From the NCBI GenBank assembly GCA_910586125.1, contig CAJUHP010000005.1, forward strand, positions 55,892 through 119,891: a stretch of DNA of 64,000 nt, read 5' to 3'. This document shows, piece after piece, positions 18,240-27,673 of the stretch. The DNA is from an uncultured Lachnospiraceae bacterium (GTDB taxonomy: Bacteria > Bacillota > Clostridia > Lachnospirales > Lachnospiraceae). The first letter of the stretch is position 1. Each line of letters starts with the position of its first letter. The position numbers and the translations under genes are program-made. Under the pieces are notes generated by a model. It saw only the letters and a program-made list of their open reading frames with translations, searched no databases and was not told where the DNA came from.

Positions 18240-19312
18240 AGTCTCTCGATTACCTCAACGTGTTTTTTCGCAATCTGCTCTATGGTGCAGTCTTCCATCG
18301 CTTTTCGGTTTCGCTCTCCCATCCTCCGGCGCATCGCGTCGTCGGACAGAATGCGGTTCACGGCTTGAGCCAAAGCCCCCGCATCCTCCACAGGAACCAC
18401 AAAGCCGCCCTCTTCCTCCCCCAAAAGCTCCATGGCGGCGATACAGCGATCCGTGGAAACCACAGGCAGGCCGGACGCCATCGCCTCATTGATCACCAGC
18501 CCCCAGATATCTTCCCGCGTGGGAAGCACAAACAGTTCGGCCAACTGATAGCAGGCATAGATTTGATCTTTTTTCAGAAATCCCTTTAAGACGACGTTTT
18601 GCAGTCCTTCTCTTTCTATGAAAGCCCGGTACGCATCCTCCTGTTCGCCGCCCCCGATCAGCACCAACTGAAAGGAAGCGTCCAGATCCTTCCACGCCTT
18701 TAACAGCACATCATATCCCTTTCGCGGGATAAATTGCCCGATGCTCAAAACCATCCGTTTTTCGGAAAGCCCCAGCTCGGCCCGCTTTGCCTGCTTTTCG
18801 CTCTCCGACAGCGGGCGGCGCGCCAGGTCCTCCTCCTTCAGCGAAGTAAACCGGTGCCGGAAGATCCGCTCCGGCGCCGCTCCATAAAAGCGGAAGTATT
18901 CTTCTGCAAACCGCCCGCTCGCAAAGCAGGCCCAGGCATGGGAGATATACCAGTGCTTCACCCGATCCTTCAGCCAGTTTTTCCGAATAAAGGCGCCGTC
19001 GCAGTTGACGCAGTACGGAATGTTTCGGCGGATACAGCGGCGGATCACTTTTCCGGCGTTTTTATTATTGTAATCGTAGGCCAGAACCAGATCATAATCC
19101 TTCAGATGATGCAGGGACCAGGCAAACGCTTCCTTTGCATCCGGCGTGTTCAGAACATGAAAATTTCCGTTTCTCACAAACCATTCCGGGGACCGGCTCT
19201 GATCCTCTATAAATTCAAAAAATACATCCAGTTGATAGAAGGTATCCAATTCCTGAAACACTCCCACCCGGTAAGGCGCCGGATAGCTGGATATCACCAG
19301 GATTTTTTTCAT
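18236..19312 (-). CDS. Glycosyltransferase family 4
   Basis: 358 residues of GT-B fold. 'VISSYPAPYRVGVFQEL' opens the acceptor domain. The donor domain has 'SIGQFIPRKGYDVLLKAW' and the E-x7-E signature in 'PTREDIWGLVINEAMASG'. It is a retaining cytosolic transferase. ATGA overlaps at both ends tie it to the CatB-type acetyltransferase upstream and the GT2 downstream, so the three may act in sequence on the same residue, but this is only inference. Confidence 0.85.
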   Translation of the reverse strand: MKKILVISSYPAPYRVGVFQELDTFYQLDVFFEFIEDQSRSPEWFVRNGNFHVLNTPDAKEAFAWSLHHLKDYDLVLAYDYNNKNAGKVIRRCIRRNIPYCVNCDGAFIRKNWLKDRVKHWYISHAWACFASGRFAEEYFRFYGAAPERIFRHRFTSLKEEDLARRPLSESEKQAKRAELGLSEKRMVLSIGQFIPRKGYDVLLKAWKDLDASFQLVLIGGGEQEDAYRAFIEREGLQNVVLKGFLKKDQIYACYQLAELFVLPTREDIWGLVINEAMASGLPVVSTDRCIAAMELLGEEEGGFVVPVEDAGALAQAVNRILSDDAMRRRMGERNRKAMEDCTIEQIAKKHVEVIERL

Positions 19313-19956
19313 TGTTTTCCTGCTTTCTCCATATAGTCTAAAAACGCTTTCACATCGGTGACATAGGGAGCAAAAGCCTCAATTTCCTGATCGGAATATT
19401 CCCACCAGCGGATCGTTAACAGCTTCTCTATGGTCTCGTCATCAAAGCGCTTGCGAAGCAGCTTAGCCGGGTTTCCGGCCCAGATCTCATACGGCCCGAC
19501 ATCCTTTGTCACCACGGAGCCCATGCCGATCACCGCACCGTCCGCGATGGTAATCCCCGATTTTATCAGGCAGTTTGTACCGATCCACACGTCGTTTCCT
19601 ATGGTCGTCTCCTGAAAAATCGCAAACTCATGGCGGGCAAAATTCTTTTTGAACACATTTTCCCATTTGTGAAACGTGGAGGAAGTCGATACCCAATCCA
19701 GAGGATGGGCGGTCCCTCCGATATCGCAGCGGCCCGCTATGGAAGTAAAATTGCCGATCCGGGCATTGGTCACAAAACAGCCGCGCGCCACATAAGAGTA
19801 TTTTCCGATGCTGCTCCTGTAAAAACGGGTCCCGCTGTGGATCGCGGCTTTTTTGTCCACCTGTGCGTCGGACAAGAGCGCCAGCAGAGAAACCTTGCTG
19901 CACAGACGGGCCGGGAGTCCCAGCAGATTTTTCAAAAGCACCAGCAATCGCCTCAT
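19309..19956 (-). CDS. CatB-related (XAT) O-acetyltransferase
   Basis: 215 residues. A left-handed beta-helix core runs from 'IHSGTRFYRSSIGKYSYV' to 'IGMGSVVTKDVGPYEIWAG'. The extended loop with 'GTAHPLDWVSTS' contains the catalytic His expected in the xenobiotic acetyltransferase branch. A helical tail follows. It transfers acetyl from acetyl-CoA to a hydroxyl. In this operon a sugar residue is the likely target rather than an antibiotic. AGAGGAAA precedes the ATG. It is the second acetyltransferase of the operon. Confidence 0.85.
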   Translation of the reverse strand: MRRLLVLLKNLLGLPARLCSKVSLLALLSDAQVDKKAAIHSGTRFYRSSIGKYSYVARGCFVTNARIGNFTSIAGRCDIGGTAHPLDWVSTSSTFHKWENVFKKNFARHEFAIFQETTIGNDVWIGTNCLIKSGITIADGAVIGMGSVVTKDVGPYEIWAGNPAKLLRKRFDDETIEKLLTIRWWEYSDQEIEAFAPYVTDVKAFLDYMEKAGKQ

Positions 19957-19969
19957 GTTATTTCCTCTT

Positions 19970-20839
19970 TCATGTTTTTAAATCCCTTGTCTCCTTGAGT
20001 CCCACATCCGTATTCCGGTATTCATACAGCTTTGCATCCACCAGAAAACGATACCAGTATCCCTGCAAGAAATGATAGATCAGTCCGGGCTTTCCGTCCA
20101 GAAATCCCAGCCGGAAGAAATAGCGGTAAATAAAATACCAGTGGGCGCGGCGCATCAGCGGCGTTTTATAGTAGACCATATATTTGATCCACCGCTTTCG
20201 CTCCGCCTGACTGCCAAGAAGACGGGGCCGAACCACATTCTCCTGCTTCTCCTTTGTTACAAAATCGATCAGCTCCCGGTCGGAGTACCAGTTATGCTTA
20301 CTGATCCACCAGGAAATATCTTTATTGTTGTTGTCGATAAAATCGAAGGCCAGACGGGTGCTCTCCCCGCTTTGCAGAAGAATGTGTTCGTCCATAATAG
20401 TCTGCTCGCAGTACGCATGGCCGGTACGAAAAACCCGCAGCACCCAGGTGGGGTAGATTCCTCCGTGGCGAATCCAGCGGCCAAGAAAACAGATGCGCCG
20501 CCGCAGCTCCACTCCCGTCACCGATTCCGGCAGTCCCGGCAGATGCTCGACGAGCGCCTGGGCCAGCTCCGGGGTCAGTTCCTCGTCCGCGTCAAAGCGC
20601 ATGGTCCAGGCCGTGCCGATCCCTGTGTGCTCCAGCCCCCAGTTAAACTGCGTGGCATAGTTTATCCAGGGATTCTGATAGACGTCCGCCCCCAGTTCTC
20701 TGGCTAATTCCACTGTCCGGTCGGTGCTGTAGCTGTCCACCACCACAAAGCGCTTTGCCAGGCCCCGAAAGGATTCGATACACTTTTTTAGATTTTTTTC
20801 TTCATCCTTCGTCAGAATGAGTACAGTCAGATCAATCAT
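19970..20839 (-). CDS. Glycosyltransferase family 2 (WaaE/KdtX-like)
   Basis: 289 residues. 'LTVLILTKDEEKNLKKCIES', 'VVVDSYSTDRTVELA' and the DxD in 'MRFDADEEL' resemble the LPS-core beta-1,4-glucosyltransferase-like branch of GT2. The C-terminal half is basic and aromatic, with 'PLMRRAHWYFIYRYFFRLGF', and may lie on the membrane. The start at 20839 gives the canonical N-terminus of the family; AAAAGG lies close to it. The longer frame (to 20974) overlaps the upstream GT2 and adds non-homologous residues. Confidence 0.8.
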   Translation of the reverse strand: MIDLTVLILTKDEEKNLKKCIESFRGLAKRFVVVDSYSTDRTVELARELGADVYQNPWINYATQFNWGLEHTGIGTAWTMRFDADEELTPELAQALVEHLPGLPESVTGVELRRRICFLGRWIRHGGIYPTWVLRVFRTGHAYCEQTIMDEHILLQSGESTRLAFDFIDNNNKDISWWISKHNWYSDRELIDFVTKEKQENVVRPRLLGSQAERKRWIKYMVYYKTPLMRRAHWYFIYRYFFRLGFLDGKPGLIYHFLQGYWYRFLVDAKLYEYRNTDVGLKETRDLKT

Positions 20840-20853
20840 AACCTTTTCCCGCC

Positions 20854-21603
20854 CTATGTCAGCAGATATTTCCCGATTTCCATAAAGACCGCTTCCAGAA
20901 GATAGAACCTGCTGTAGCCGTTCTCCCGGTAAATCCGGTATTTGAGCCGCATCCGTTTCCAGGCGTCCTTCCATGTCTTTTTGTTGCTGGCGCCGCCCAG
21001 GCGGTAATTGGCCAGAACCTGATTGACAATCACCACCCTGCGCCGGTCTTTTCGGATTTTCAAGAGAACATCCAGATCGTCGTAGACCGACTGGCAGGGA
21101 TACTGGTAAATCCGGTACATCTCCTTGGTGATAAAGGTGGTCGGATGATTCCAGTCCCTCGTTGTAATATAATGACGGCGCAGCCTGGCCCGCTTGATGC
21201 CGATGGGCTTTTCCTCGCGGATCATGCGCAGATCCGCGTACATCATGTCAAATTCGTTTTCTTCGTAGGTTTTCTGTACCGTCTCCACCGCAAGGCTCTC
21301 ATACCAGTCATCGCTGTTTAGAAGACCAACCAAAGTCCCGGAAGCCAGCCGGATTCCCTTGTTCATGGCGTCGTATATACCCCGATCCGGCTCAGAGATC
21401 ACAGCATAATCGATCCCTTTTTCCGCAAACTGCGGGGCGTAGGAGCGGGCAATTTCCACCGTCTGATCGCCTGACTGTCCATCTATAATAAAGTATTCCT
21501 TACAGGGAACCGTCTGATTCAGAACCGACTCGATGGTCTGGCGAATCGTGGCTTCACTGTTGTAGGATGCCGTTATGACGCTCACCGTCGCCTGTCTCTT
21601 CAT
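20854..21603 (-). CDS. Glycosyltransferase family 2 (WcaA-like)
   Basis: 249 residues. The chain shows 'VSVITASYNSEATIRQTIES', 'YFIIDGQSGDQT', 'SEPDRGIYDAMNKGI' (a highly conserved donor-site block) and the metal site 'LLNSDDWY'. It is typical of enzymes adding the second sugar in exopolysaccharide assembly, and it directly follows the initiating glycosylphosphotransferase with a four-base overlap. That position supports an early role in repeat-unit synthesis. Donor specificity is unknown. Confidence 0.85.
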   Translation of the reverse strand: MKRQATVSVITASYNSEATIRQTIESVLNQTVPCKEYFIIDGQSGDQTVEIARSYAPQFAEKGIDYAVISEPDRGIYDAMNKGIRLASGTLVGLLNSDDWYESLAVETVQKTYEENEFDMMYADLRMIREEKPIGIKRARLRRHYITTRDWNHPTTFITKEMYRIYQYPCQSVYDDLDVLLKIRKDRRRVVIVNQVLANYRLGGASNKKTWKDAWKRMRLKYRIYRENGYSRFYLLEAVFMEIGKYLLT

Positions 21604-23045
21604 TCTCCCTTTTTCTCCCGCAGCGCTCCCTGCATATCGGCTGATTTTTCCTCGGTGAATCCTTCGGTACTCTCTTTGGTGAACATAATTTTTACCGTCA
21701 TCAAAATCAGTTTCAAATCCAGGAGCACCGAATAGTTTTCAATATACATCAGATCCAATTTCAGCTTGTCGTAGGCGCTGGTATTGTATTTTCCGAAGAT
21801 CTGCGCATATCCGGTCAGGCCGCCCTTGATCTTTAAGCGGTAGACAAACTCCGGAACCGACTCCGTATATTTCTCCACATGCTCCACCCGCTCCGGCCTC
21901 GGCCCCACCACGCTCATATCGCCGCGGAAAATATCAAACAGTTGCGGCAGCTCGTCCATGCGGATAGCCCGAAGAATGCGGCCCACCGGCGTGATCCGGG
22001 GATCGCGGTCCGTCGCCGGAATGGCGTAGCCCGCTTTTTCCGCGTCCACCACCATACTGCGGAATTTGGTGATCCGAAACACCTTGCCGCCCACCGTCAC
22101 ACGGTCCTGCCGAAAAAACACCGGCCCGCCGTCTCCTAGCTTGATCGCCAGAGCAATCACCGCCATAAACGGCGCGGTGATGAGAATCCCCAGACCGGAA
22201 ATAAACAGGTCAAGCACTCGTTTTGCCAGCTTCTGTTCAATGGACAGGCCGCTGTTGCGCGCGAGCAGCAGCGGGGAATCAAAGAAATGCAGCTTCTCCG
22301 CGCCGCCCAGGATGATATCCGAGAGATTGGGCGCCACATAGACGCGGATCGCCATCCCATAACAATATTTGATCAGATGATTGCGAAGTCCTGCCTCCAC
22401 GTCCAAAAGTACCACGCCCTGGTATTTTGATATCTGCTCCTGCAGCGCCGTCTGCCCCAGCGACTGGTTTACCATCCCGGCAATCTGATATTTCTCCTTC
22501 ATCCCATTCATCTTGGCCGCCAGCGTATGCGCCGCTTCCTCATATTCTCCGTAGATCAAGAGCAGCCGGCGCGGCGGAAATACCGCGTCATAGATTCTGG
22601 TCAGCAAGGCGGCCAGCATCGTGGTGCCGCCGGTCTGCACGACGGTCAGCGCCAGATAGGGCAGAATACTGATCATCTGCTCCCCCGCGCCTTTCGGCTT
22701 TGGCCAAAGAAACGTCAGGTTTCCGGCAAATAAAAGATTTCTCGACAGGATCAGCGTCAGAAGAAGGGCAAAGACATTGGTGCCGATCAAGGACAGCGCC
22801 TGCGAAAGCGCCAGGCTGCCCGGCTTTTGATATCCGATCTTGAATCCGCCGTATACATGGGTAAACAACAGCAGAACCAGAAAATACAGCCCGGCGATCA
22901 GCCAGTTGCCTCTCCGGGCAAAGGACTGGTCGATCCGGCTGTTGTAATACCGTATCCATATCTCATAGAAACAGATAATCTGAAAAACCGCGTTGGCAAT
23001 CATGGCGGCAAACCGAAACAGTCTCTTGTATTTTTCGTTTTTCAT
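21600..23045 (-). CDS. Polyprenyl glycosylphosphotransferase (initiating sugar transferase)
   Basis: 481 residues. Four N-terminal membrane helices and a CoA-binding-like Rossmann domain (about 170-260) precede the catalytic bacterial sugar transferase domain (about 275-465). Signature blocks are 'KRVLDLFISGLGILITAPF', 'FFRQDRVTVGGKVF', 'KFRSMVVDAE', 'RMDELPQLFDIFRGDMS' with the catalytic Asp-Glu, and 'VGPRPE'. The enzyme moves a sugar-1-phosphate from UDP-sugar to undecaprenyl phosphate, which starts the repeat unit. WbaP/CpsE-type architecture is complete. It makes this operon self-sufficient for initiation. Confidence 0.92.
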   Translation of the reverse strand: MKNEKYKRLFRFAAMIANAVFQIICFYEIWIRYYNSRIDQSFARRGNWLIAGLYFLVLLLFTHVYGGFKIGYQKPGSLALSQALSLIGTNVFALLLTLILSRNLLFAGNLTFLWPKPKGAGEQMISILPYLALTVVQTGGTTMLAALLTRIYDAVFPPRRLLLIYGEYEEAAHTLAAKMNGMKEKYQIAGMVNQSLGQTALQEQISKYQGVVLLDVEAGLRNHLIKYCYGMAIRVYVAPNLSDIILGGAEKLHFFDSPLLLARNSGLSIEQKLAKRVLDLFISGLGILITAPFMAVIALAIKLGDGGPVFFRQDRVTVGGKVFRITKFRSMVVDAEKAGYAIPATDRDPRITPVGRILRAIRMDELPQLFDIFRGDMSVVGPRPERVEHVEKYTESVPEFVYRLKIKGGLTGYAQIFGKYNTSAYDKLKLDLMYIENYSVLLDLKLILMTVKIMFTKESTEGFTEEKSADMQGALREKKGE

Positions 23046-23070
23046 TCTCCCTAACCTCAGGCTCTTTTCA

Positions 23071-24117
23071 TCACTGGATCAGCAGATAGCCCAAAAACGG
23101 CGTGCCAAACAGCTCCAGCGTCCGCACCGCCTGACATACCTCGTCGATGGTATCCTGATTGGCGCACACCACCAGGACAACGCTTCCGGCCTCCTCGCAG
23201 GCAGTAACGGCGGCCGCTTGTCCCGCCAGATTCATTCCGGTCACAACCTTGACCGTCTTTCCCACTTCCCCGGCCAGAGACTCCAGCTCCCCGCAGGCTC
23301 CGGCGCTGACGATTGCCACCGTTTCCGTCTCTTCTCTGCGGCATAGGCGGGACAAAACGGCAAGAGCCAAGGCGCGGCTCTCCGGCTTTTTCTTTCGGAT
23401 CACGCCGATGCAGGACGCATGCAGCACGGCTTCCAGTTCCTCTCGCGTCCTCACCTTCCGGTCCAAAAGAATCGCCACAAAGATAAAGGCCACGCCGATA
23501 AAGATCATCGCGCAGAGAACCATCAGACGCCGCCAGGTCATAAAATCCCGCAGGGAAAAGGAAGCGTTTCTCTGGGAAGCGTCCTCATAGACTGTGACAG
23601 CTCCGTTCGAGCGCACCACACAGGGCAGCACAGACGCTTCGTTTAAAACGCTTCCCTCTCTCCCCATGACATCCAGGGCTGATTTCAAAATGCTGTCCCC
23701 AAAAGCCTGCGCCATACACAGCATCCGCTCGCGGCCTTCTCCCGTCAGTGTCAGCCCGAAGCTGTTTCCCACCCAGTCGATCGCAAAGGTATCCCCCGCG
23801 CCGTAGCTCGCATAACCGTTTGCCCTCAGGCGTTCGTTTACATCGTTGACGACCAGCTCACTTTCGCACAGCACCACAAAGGCCAGCCCCTCTTCATTAT
23901 CCCGGTGCGGAAAATACAAAAGCGTACTCGCCTGATAGGTATCTCTGGATAATGCGTCCTGATCTGCCCGCATGGTATTCAGGATATCTCTCCCTGTGAT
24001 CACACCGTACGCTGCCAGGCAGATCACAAAAACCCACCAGAAACGCCGGATATTCTGCCAGATTTTCTGTGTGCTGATCATGGTCTCGCCCGACCAGGTT
24101 CTGTTCTTTGTCTCCAT
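23071..24117 (-). CDS. Wzz/CpsC-like chain-length protein with degenerate BY-kinase-like tail
   Basis: 348 residues. Two helices (about 27-45 and 205-225) flank an extracellular domain, as in Wzz/YveK co-polymerases that set chain length. The tail of about 110 residues resembles the end of a CpsD/Wzc tyrosine kinase: 'VAIVSAGACGELESLAGEVG' sits where a Walker A strand would be but lacks GxxGxGKT. 'SVVLVVCANQDTIDEVCQAV' and 'TPFLGYLLIQ' match the late kinase strands. No Tyr cluster ends the chain. It is therefore probably catalytically dead. No BY-kinase or CpsB-type phosphatase gene is found in the window. AGGAGG precedes the chosen ATG. Confidence 0.75.
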   Translation of the reverse strand: METKNRTWSGETMISTQKIWQNIRRFWWVFVICLAAYGVITGRDILNTMRADQDALSRDTYQASTLLYFPHRDNEEGLAFVVLCESELVVNDVNERLRANGYASYGAGDTFAIDWVGNSFGLTLTGEGRERMLCMAQAFGDSILKSALDVMGREGSVLNEASVLPCVVRSNGAVTVYEDASQRNASFSLRDFMTWRRLMVLCAMIFIGVAFIFVAILLDRKVRTREELEAVLHASCIGVIRKKKPESRALALAVLSRLCRREETETVAIVSAGACGELESLAGEVGKTVKVVTGMNLAGQAAAVTACEEAGSVVLVVCANQDTIDEVCQAVRTLELFGTPFLGYLLIQ

Positions 24118-24146
24118 CGGTTTCCTCCTGCATCATCGGACAGCCT

Positions 24147-25760
24147 CTAAACAGGCCCCAGTTTGACAATGATATAGTCTTCCCTCTCCACAATACTTCC
24201 CGCCTGCGGCCACACCGGCAAATCCGCCCCAAAAGCCTGCGCCTCCTCCTTCATCGCCTGCGTGGGTGCGGCGAGAGGATATCCGTGCATACGGAAAAAG
24301 GCGATCAGCTCGGTTCCCGGCTCGTCAAAAGCGTCTACAGCCCAGTCGAACATCGGGTACCAGACCGGGTTCTGAACGACGGCATAGCGCTTTTCTTCCC
24401 CCGGCTCATTCTCCCCAAACAGACGGTCCACCGAGGACAGAAAACGGTACGCCATACTGTCCTCCCGCACATAGGCGTATTCCTGCGCCGTGCCGGATTC
24501 CTTTCTCTTTCCCAGAAATACCACCGGCTTATCCGGTGAAGCCTGACGCTCCAGGTCAACGGCAATCGCCGCGCACCGGCGCACATCCTCCTGATAGATC
24601 AGATGATCCACATAGAACCAGTGATTCAGCTCCGACACCTGCAAAAACCAGACCGCCGCCGTCAGCAGAACGGCCGCCCAGCGCAGCCATTTTTTTTCGG
24701 CCGTCAAAAGTTCATGCACCAGAAGCGCCAAAACAAACGCGGTAAAGACCGGCAGGACCTGCATTGACCGGTAGTACACCATGGTTCCCTGCACAAAGGA
24801 GAGCAGCCACGGCGTAAATAAAACCGCCAGCCCGTTGAGAAGAAGCAGTTTTTTCTTTGTCCGGACCGCATACCATATGGTAAGTCCCACCAGGCCTGCC
24901 TCCGCGGCCAGCAGAATGCCGATCGCCGGATTGGCCGCGGCATTCAGCACATAGTAGCGGGCAAAGCTCTTTGCCATGGCAAGCAGCTTCTGCGGCGCCT
25001 CCCCGGAAACGATCCAGCCGATCGAACCTCCCACGGAACGCATGACTGGCTCCAGCCCCAACACCAGAAGGAGAAGACGGCAGACAACGGTGCGCACTGC
25101 CATTCCGATCAGCAGCGCGGCCGCTCCGTACAGTACATTCCCGGCATATTCGCGCAGGGAAAGCTTCTGCCCGGTAAAAACAAGTCCGGCCATAACCGCC
25201 AGAAACAGGCCCAGCAGGTAGACCGCCGCAAAGGACTCGTAACAGGAAATCGCCGCCGCCAGCAAAACGGAGGAGAAACAAAGCGGTTTCCAGCCCTTTT
25301 CCCCCGTGATCCGGTATACGGCCAGCATCGTCAGCAGATAAGCCAGCCCCACCCCGTTGTGAAGATAGTACGTGTACACTTCAAAGATCATCGGATAGGA
25401 CAGCATCAGACTGGTAAAGACCGGGTAGAAGGCCGCATGGAGCCTGTCCTGCGTCAGCCGTTTCAGCAGCACACAGAAGACTGACGCGCCCGCCGCCATC
25501 AGAGCTACGCCAAAAAAATCCGTGACCAGCGGGCCAAACCGGGCAATCGGAAACACTTTGTTCAGCAGAAACAACGTGCAGCGTCCCACCTGCGGCGCCA
25601 GCCCGTCATAGAAATACCGGATCATGGAAGTGTCGTCCACGTTGATTACCGGGTGCATCCACAGATAGCCGTAACTCAGAAGCGCCGTCAGAGCCGCCGA
25701 AATCACATAGGCTTTGGAGCGGAGCAGCGCGTTTAAGTCCTGCCGGAATTCTTTTCCCAA
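24147..25760 (-). CDS. GtrII-like glucosyltransferase domain membrane protein
   Basis: About 537 residues, about 11 helices. 'HPVINVDDTSMIRYFYDG' in the first outer loop and 'SYPMIFEVYTYYLHNGVGLA' are hallmarks of the GtrII glucosyl-transferase family, which decorates O-antigen or surface polymers from polyprenyl-phosphate-glucose. A soluble tail ends with 'REDYIIVKLGPV'. The start is most likely the TTG at 25760, six bases after AGGAGG and directly after the upstream stop. A GTG at 25787 would precede that site and lie inside the upstream gene. A GtrB-like donor synthase is encoded at 39847-40788 in the neighbouring operon. Confidence 0.75.
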   Translation of the reverse strand: MGKEFRQDLNALLRSKAYVISAALTALLSYGYLWMHPVINVDDTSMIRYFYDGLAPQVGRCTLFLLNKVFPIARFGPLVTDFFGVALMAAGASVFCVLLKRLTQDRLHAAFYPVFTSLMLSYPMIFEVYTYYLHNGVGLAYLLTMLAVYRITGEKGWKPLCFSSVLLAAAISCYESFAAVYLLGLFLAVMAGLVFTGQKLSLREYAGNVLYGAAALLIGMAVRTVVCRLLLLVLGLEPVMRSVGGSIGWIVSGEAPQKLLAMAKSFARYYVLNAAANPAIGILLAAEAGLVGLTIWYAVRTKKKLLLLNGLAVLFTPWLLSFVQGTMVYYRSMQVLPVFTAFVLALLVHELLTAEKKWLRWAAVLLTAAVWFLQVSELNHWFYVDHLIYQEDVRRCAAIAVDLERQASPDKPVVFLGKRKESGTAQEYAYVREDSMAYRFLSSVDRLFGENEPGEEKRYAVVQNPVWYPMFDWAVDAFDEPGTELIAFFRMHGYPLAAPTQAMKEEAQAFGADLPVWPQAGSIVEREDYIIVKLGPV

Positions 25761-25761
25761 T

Positions 25762-26592
25762 TTATGCCTCCTGTTCCAGTTCCACACGGAAGATACAATA
25801 CTGATCCAGTTCCGCGATCAGCCTGCACTGAGATTCCAGAATATACTCTCTCACCGGCGTACCCCTGTGCGTCACAATATAGTCCACATTCCCCTCTGAC
25901 AGCGCATAAATCAAATACCCCTCATCGTGCGGCGTCTCCTCGATCAAAACATGATACAGACGCGACGGCGCTTCGTCGATATAATCGCCCTGCGCTTCCA
26001 GCTCCCGGATATCCGCAATGGCGCGGTAGCTTAAAATCAGCTTCAAATCCGGCGCATACTGATTGATCAGTACATCCAGATCAAAATCAGCCGCCACACA
26101 GGGCTCTTTTTTCGGACAGTCCGCCCGTATGATCTCGCAGATCTCAATGACCTCATCCGGGATCTTGTATATATTTTCCGCCAGAGAAAGAGAGCGGGAA
26201 AAAAACGGCGTTCCGGCCGCCAGAAACAGGCACGCTGTCCCGGCCAGGCAGAGGCCCCCTATTTTTTTCCCCCATCTTTTTCCGGCCAGCTCTGTCAGCT
26301 TTGTCCCGGCATAGGCCAGAACCGGCACGACCGGAATCAGCCACAAAAAGCGGTAATACTCATCATCCAGTCCCAAAAGGGCCACAATGCGCCAAATCAC
26401 AAGGGGATTGAATACGACGAGCAGCAAAAAACCTCCGTACAGCCCGAAAAAGGTCCTCCATTCCTCCTTTTTGCGCAGGAGAAAAAAGAGAAAGCACAGC
26501 GCGGTCAAATACAGAAACCAGCCGGTTCCCTGATACTTCCCAAAGCAGGTCTCTACAAAAGCGTTCCCCAGCTCCGTGGCGTTGACATCCAT
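25762..26592 (-). CDS. Membrane protein with shared C-terminal domain, function unknown
   Basis: 276 residues. There are four hydrophobic helices within residues 25-140, then a soluble domain of about 135 residues. The tail 'GNVDYIVTHRGTPVREYILES' followed by '...YCIFRVE' resembles the ends of the GT39-like proteins at 580 and 3167 ('VDYIVT', 'YYLYR'). It may be a shortened GT-C relative that kept only the last helices and the tail, or a partner subunit of the neighbouring GtrII-like protein. AGGAGG fixes the start. No family was recognised. Confidence 0.7.
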   Translation of the reverse strand: MDVNATELGNAFVETCFGKYQGTGWFLYLTALCFLFFLLRKKEEWRTFFGLYGGFLLLVVFNPLVIWRIVALLGLDDEYYRFLWLIPVVPVLAYAGTKLTELAGKRWGKKIGGLCLAGTACLFLAAGTPFFSRSLSLAENIYKIPDEVIEICEIIRADCPKKEPCVAADFDLDVLINQYAPDLKLILSYRAIADIRELEAQGDYIDEAPSRLYHVLIEETPHDEGYLIYALSEGNVDYIVTHRGTPVREYILESQCRLIAELDQYCIFRVELEQEA

Positions 26593-26605
26593 ATCGTACC
26601 TCCTG

Positions 26606-27673
26606 TCACCGTCTCACCGCAATCTCCAAAATTCCCATATGCCACAGCAGATAGCAGGCTGCCGCCGCCAGGCAGGGCAGCATAACCAGAACCATCTTCC
26701 CAAGAACCGCCGGCTGCCGCCGAATCGCCGCCAGCGGAAGCAAGCCGGCCGCCAGCATGGCCGGAAGCAGAAACATGGCCGAGGAAGCCGCCGCCGCCGC
26801 TCCCCAGACCGTGATCAGCAAGAGCAGCCAGGTCTGCCGGTTTTCCCGGCCTCCGTAAAGATCAAGCAGCAGGCAGAGAACCGCCGGAATGCTTACATTG
26901 GCTGTGACCGCTTTTCCCTCATAAGTCCGAAACAGCAGAAATCCGGCGTTGGTATAGGCGGAATAAGTCCACAGGTGCAGCACAAAAACAAAAAAGAGAA
27001 ACAGCGTCACGGACGATTTCTTTCCGTGAAACAGCGCCAGCCCGATCCGATAGTACGCAAGATTCGTCAGAATCATCACCGCGATCACCATCACGGTCTT
27101 CGTCTCAATCAGCGGATGAATGCCGAACAGCCGGCAGATCACCGCGTCGTTCACATGATACGTGGCCAGACAGTGTTTTAAGTCAAAGCTCTGCAGAAAG
27201 CTGCCGCTTAACGGTTCGATCTGATTGATGGTATCCGTGTATACGGAAAAGGAAACCTGTCCCACATAGTAAGTGGCGTCCCAAAAACTGACATAGACAA
27301 GGGAGGCAAGAATCACGAGAACACCGGTCAGAAACAATACCGCCCATCCCCACCTCTCTTTCCCGAACAGCCCTCTCAGACGCTCGCCCGCAGTCCGAAC
27401 CCAAAGCTTTCCGAAGCGGCATAAAGACCACAGGATCACCGCCGCCGCCGCCGCGCCCCAGAACATGGCCAGAAGCGACAGGGGTTTCTGAAGGAACATA
27501 AAGGGAAGGGCCGTGATCTGAAACACCGCATGATATAGAAAGAAACCGGCTAATAGCGTCTTAGAGAAAGAGATTTCCCGCCGGTTTCTGCCCGCTGTCA
27601 CCAGGGAACCGAACGCCAGAAACGCCAGCGCATACACGGATAGTACCAGGATCACTTTGCCCAGATTTGCCAT
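26606..27673 (-). CDS. DUF6077-like polytopic membrane protein
   Basis: 355 residues with about nine hydrophobic helices. A loop with 'DATYYVGQVSFSVYTDTINQ' and 'FDLKHCLATYHVNDAVICR' resembles the DUF6077 proteins found in Clostridia surface-glycan clusters. Acidic residues sit in an outer loop after a helix, which recalls GT-C glycosyltransferases, but the catalytic assignment is uncertain. The upstream gene's TAG stop directly abuts the ATG, so translation is probably coupled. It may be a subunit or relative of the flanking membrane transferases. Confidence 0.6.
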   Translation of the reverse strand: MANLGKVILVLSVYALAFLAFGSLVTAGRNRREISFSKTLLAGFFLYHAVFQITALPFMFLQKPLSLLAMFWGAAAAAVILWSLCRFGKLWVRTAGERLRGLFGKERWGWAVLFLTGVLVILASLVYVSFWDATYYVGQVSFSVYTDTINQIEPLSGSFLQSFDLKHCLATYHVNDAVICRLFGIHPLIETKTVMVIAVMILTNLAYYRIGLALFHGKKSSVTLFLFFVFVLHLWTYSAYTNAGFLLFRTYEGKAVTANVSIPAVLCLLLDLYGGRENRQTWLLLLITVWGAAAAASSAMFLLPAMLAAGLLPLAAIRRQPAVLGKMVLVMLPCLAAAACYLLWHMGILEIAVRR

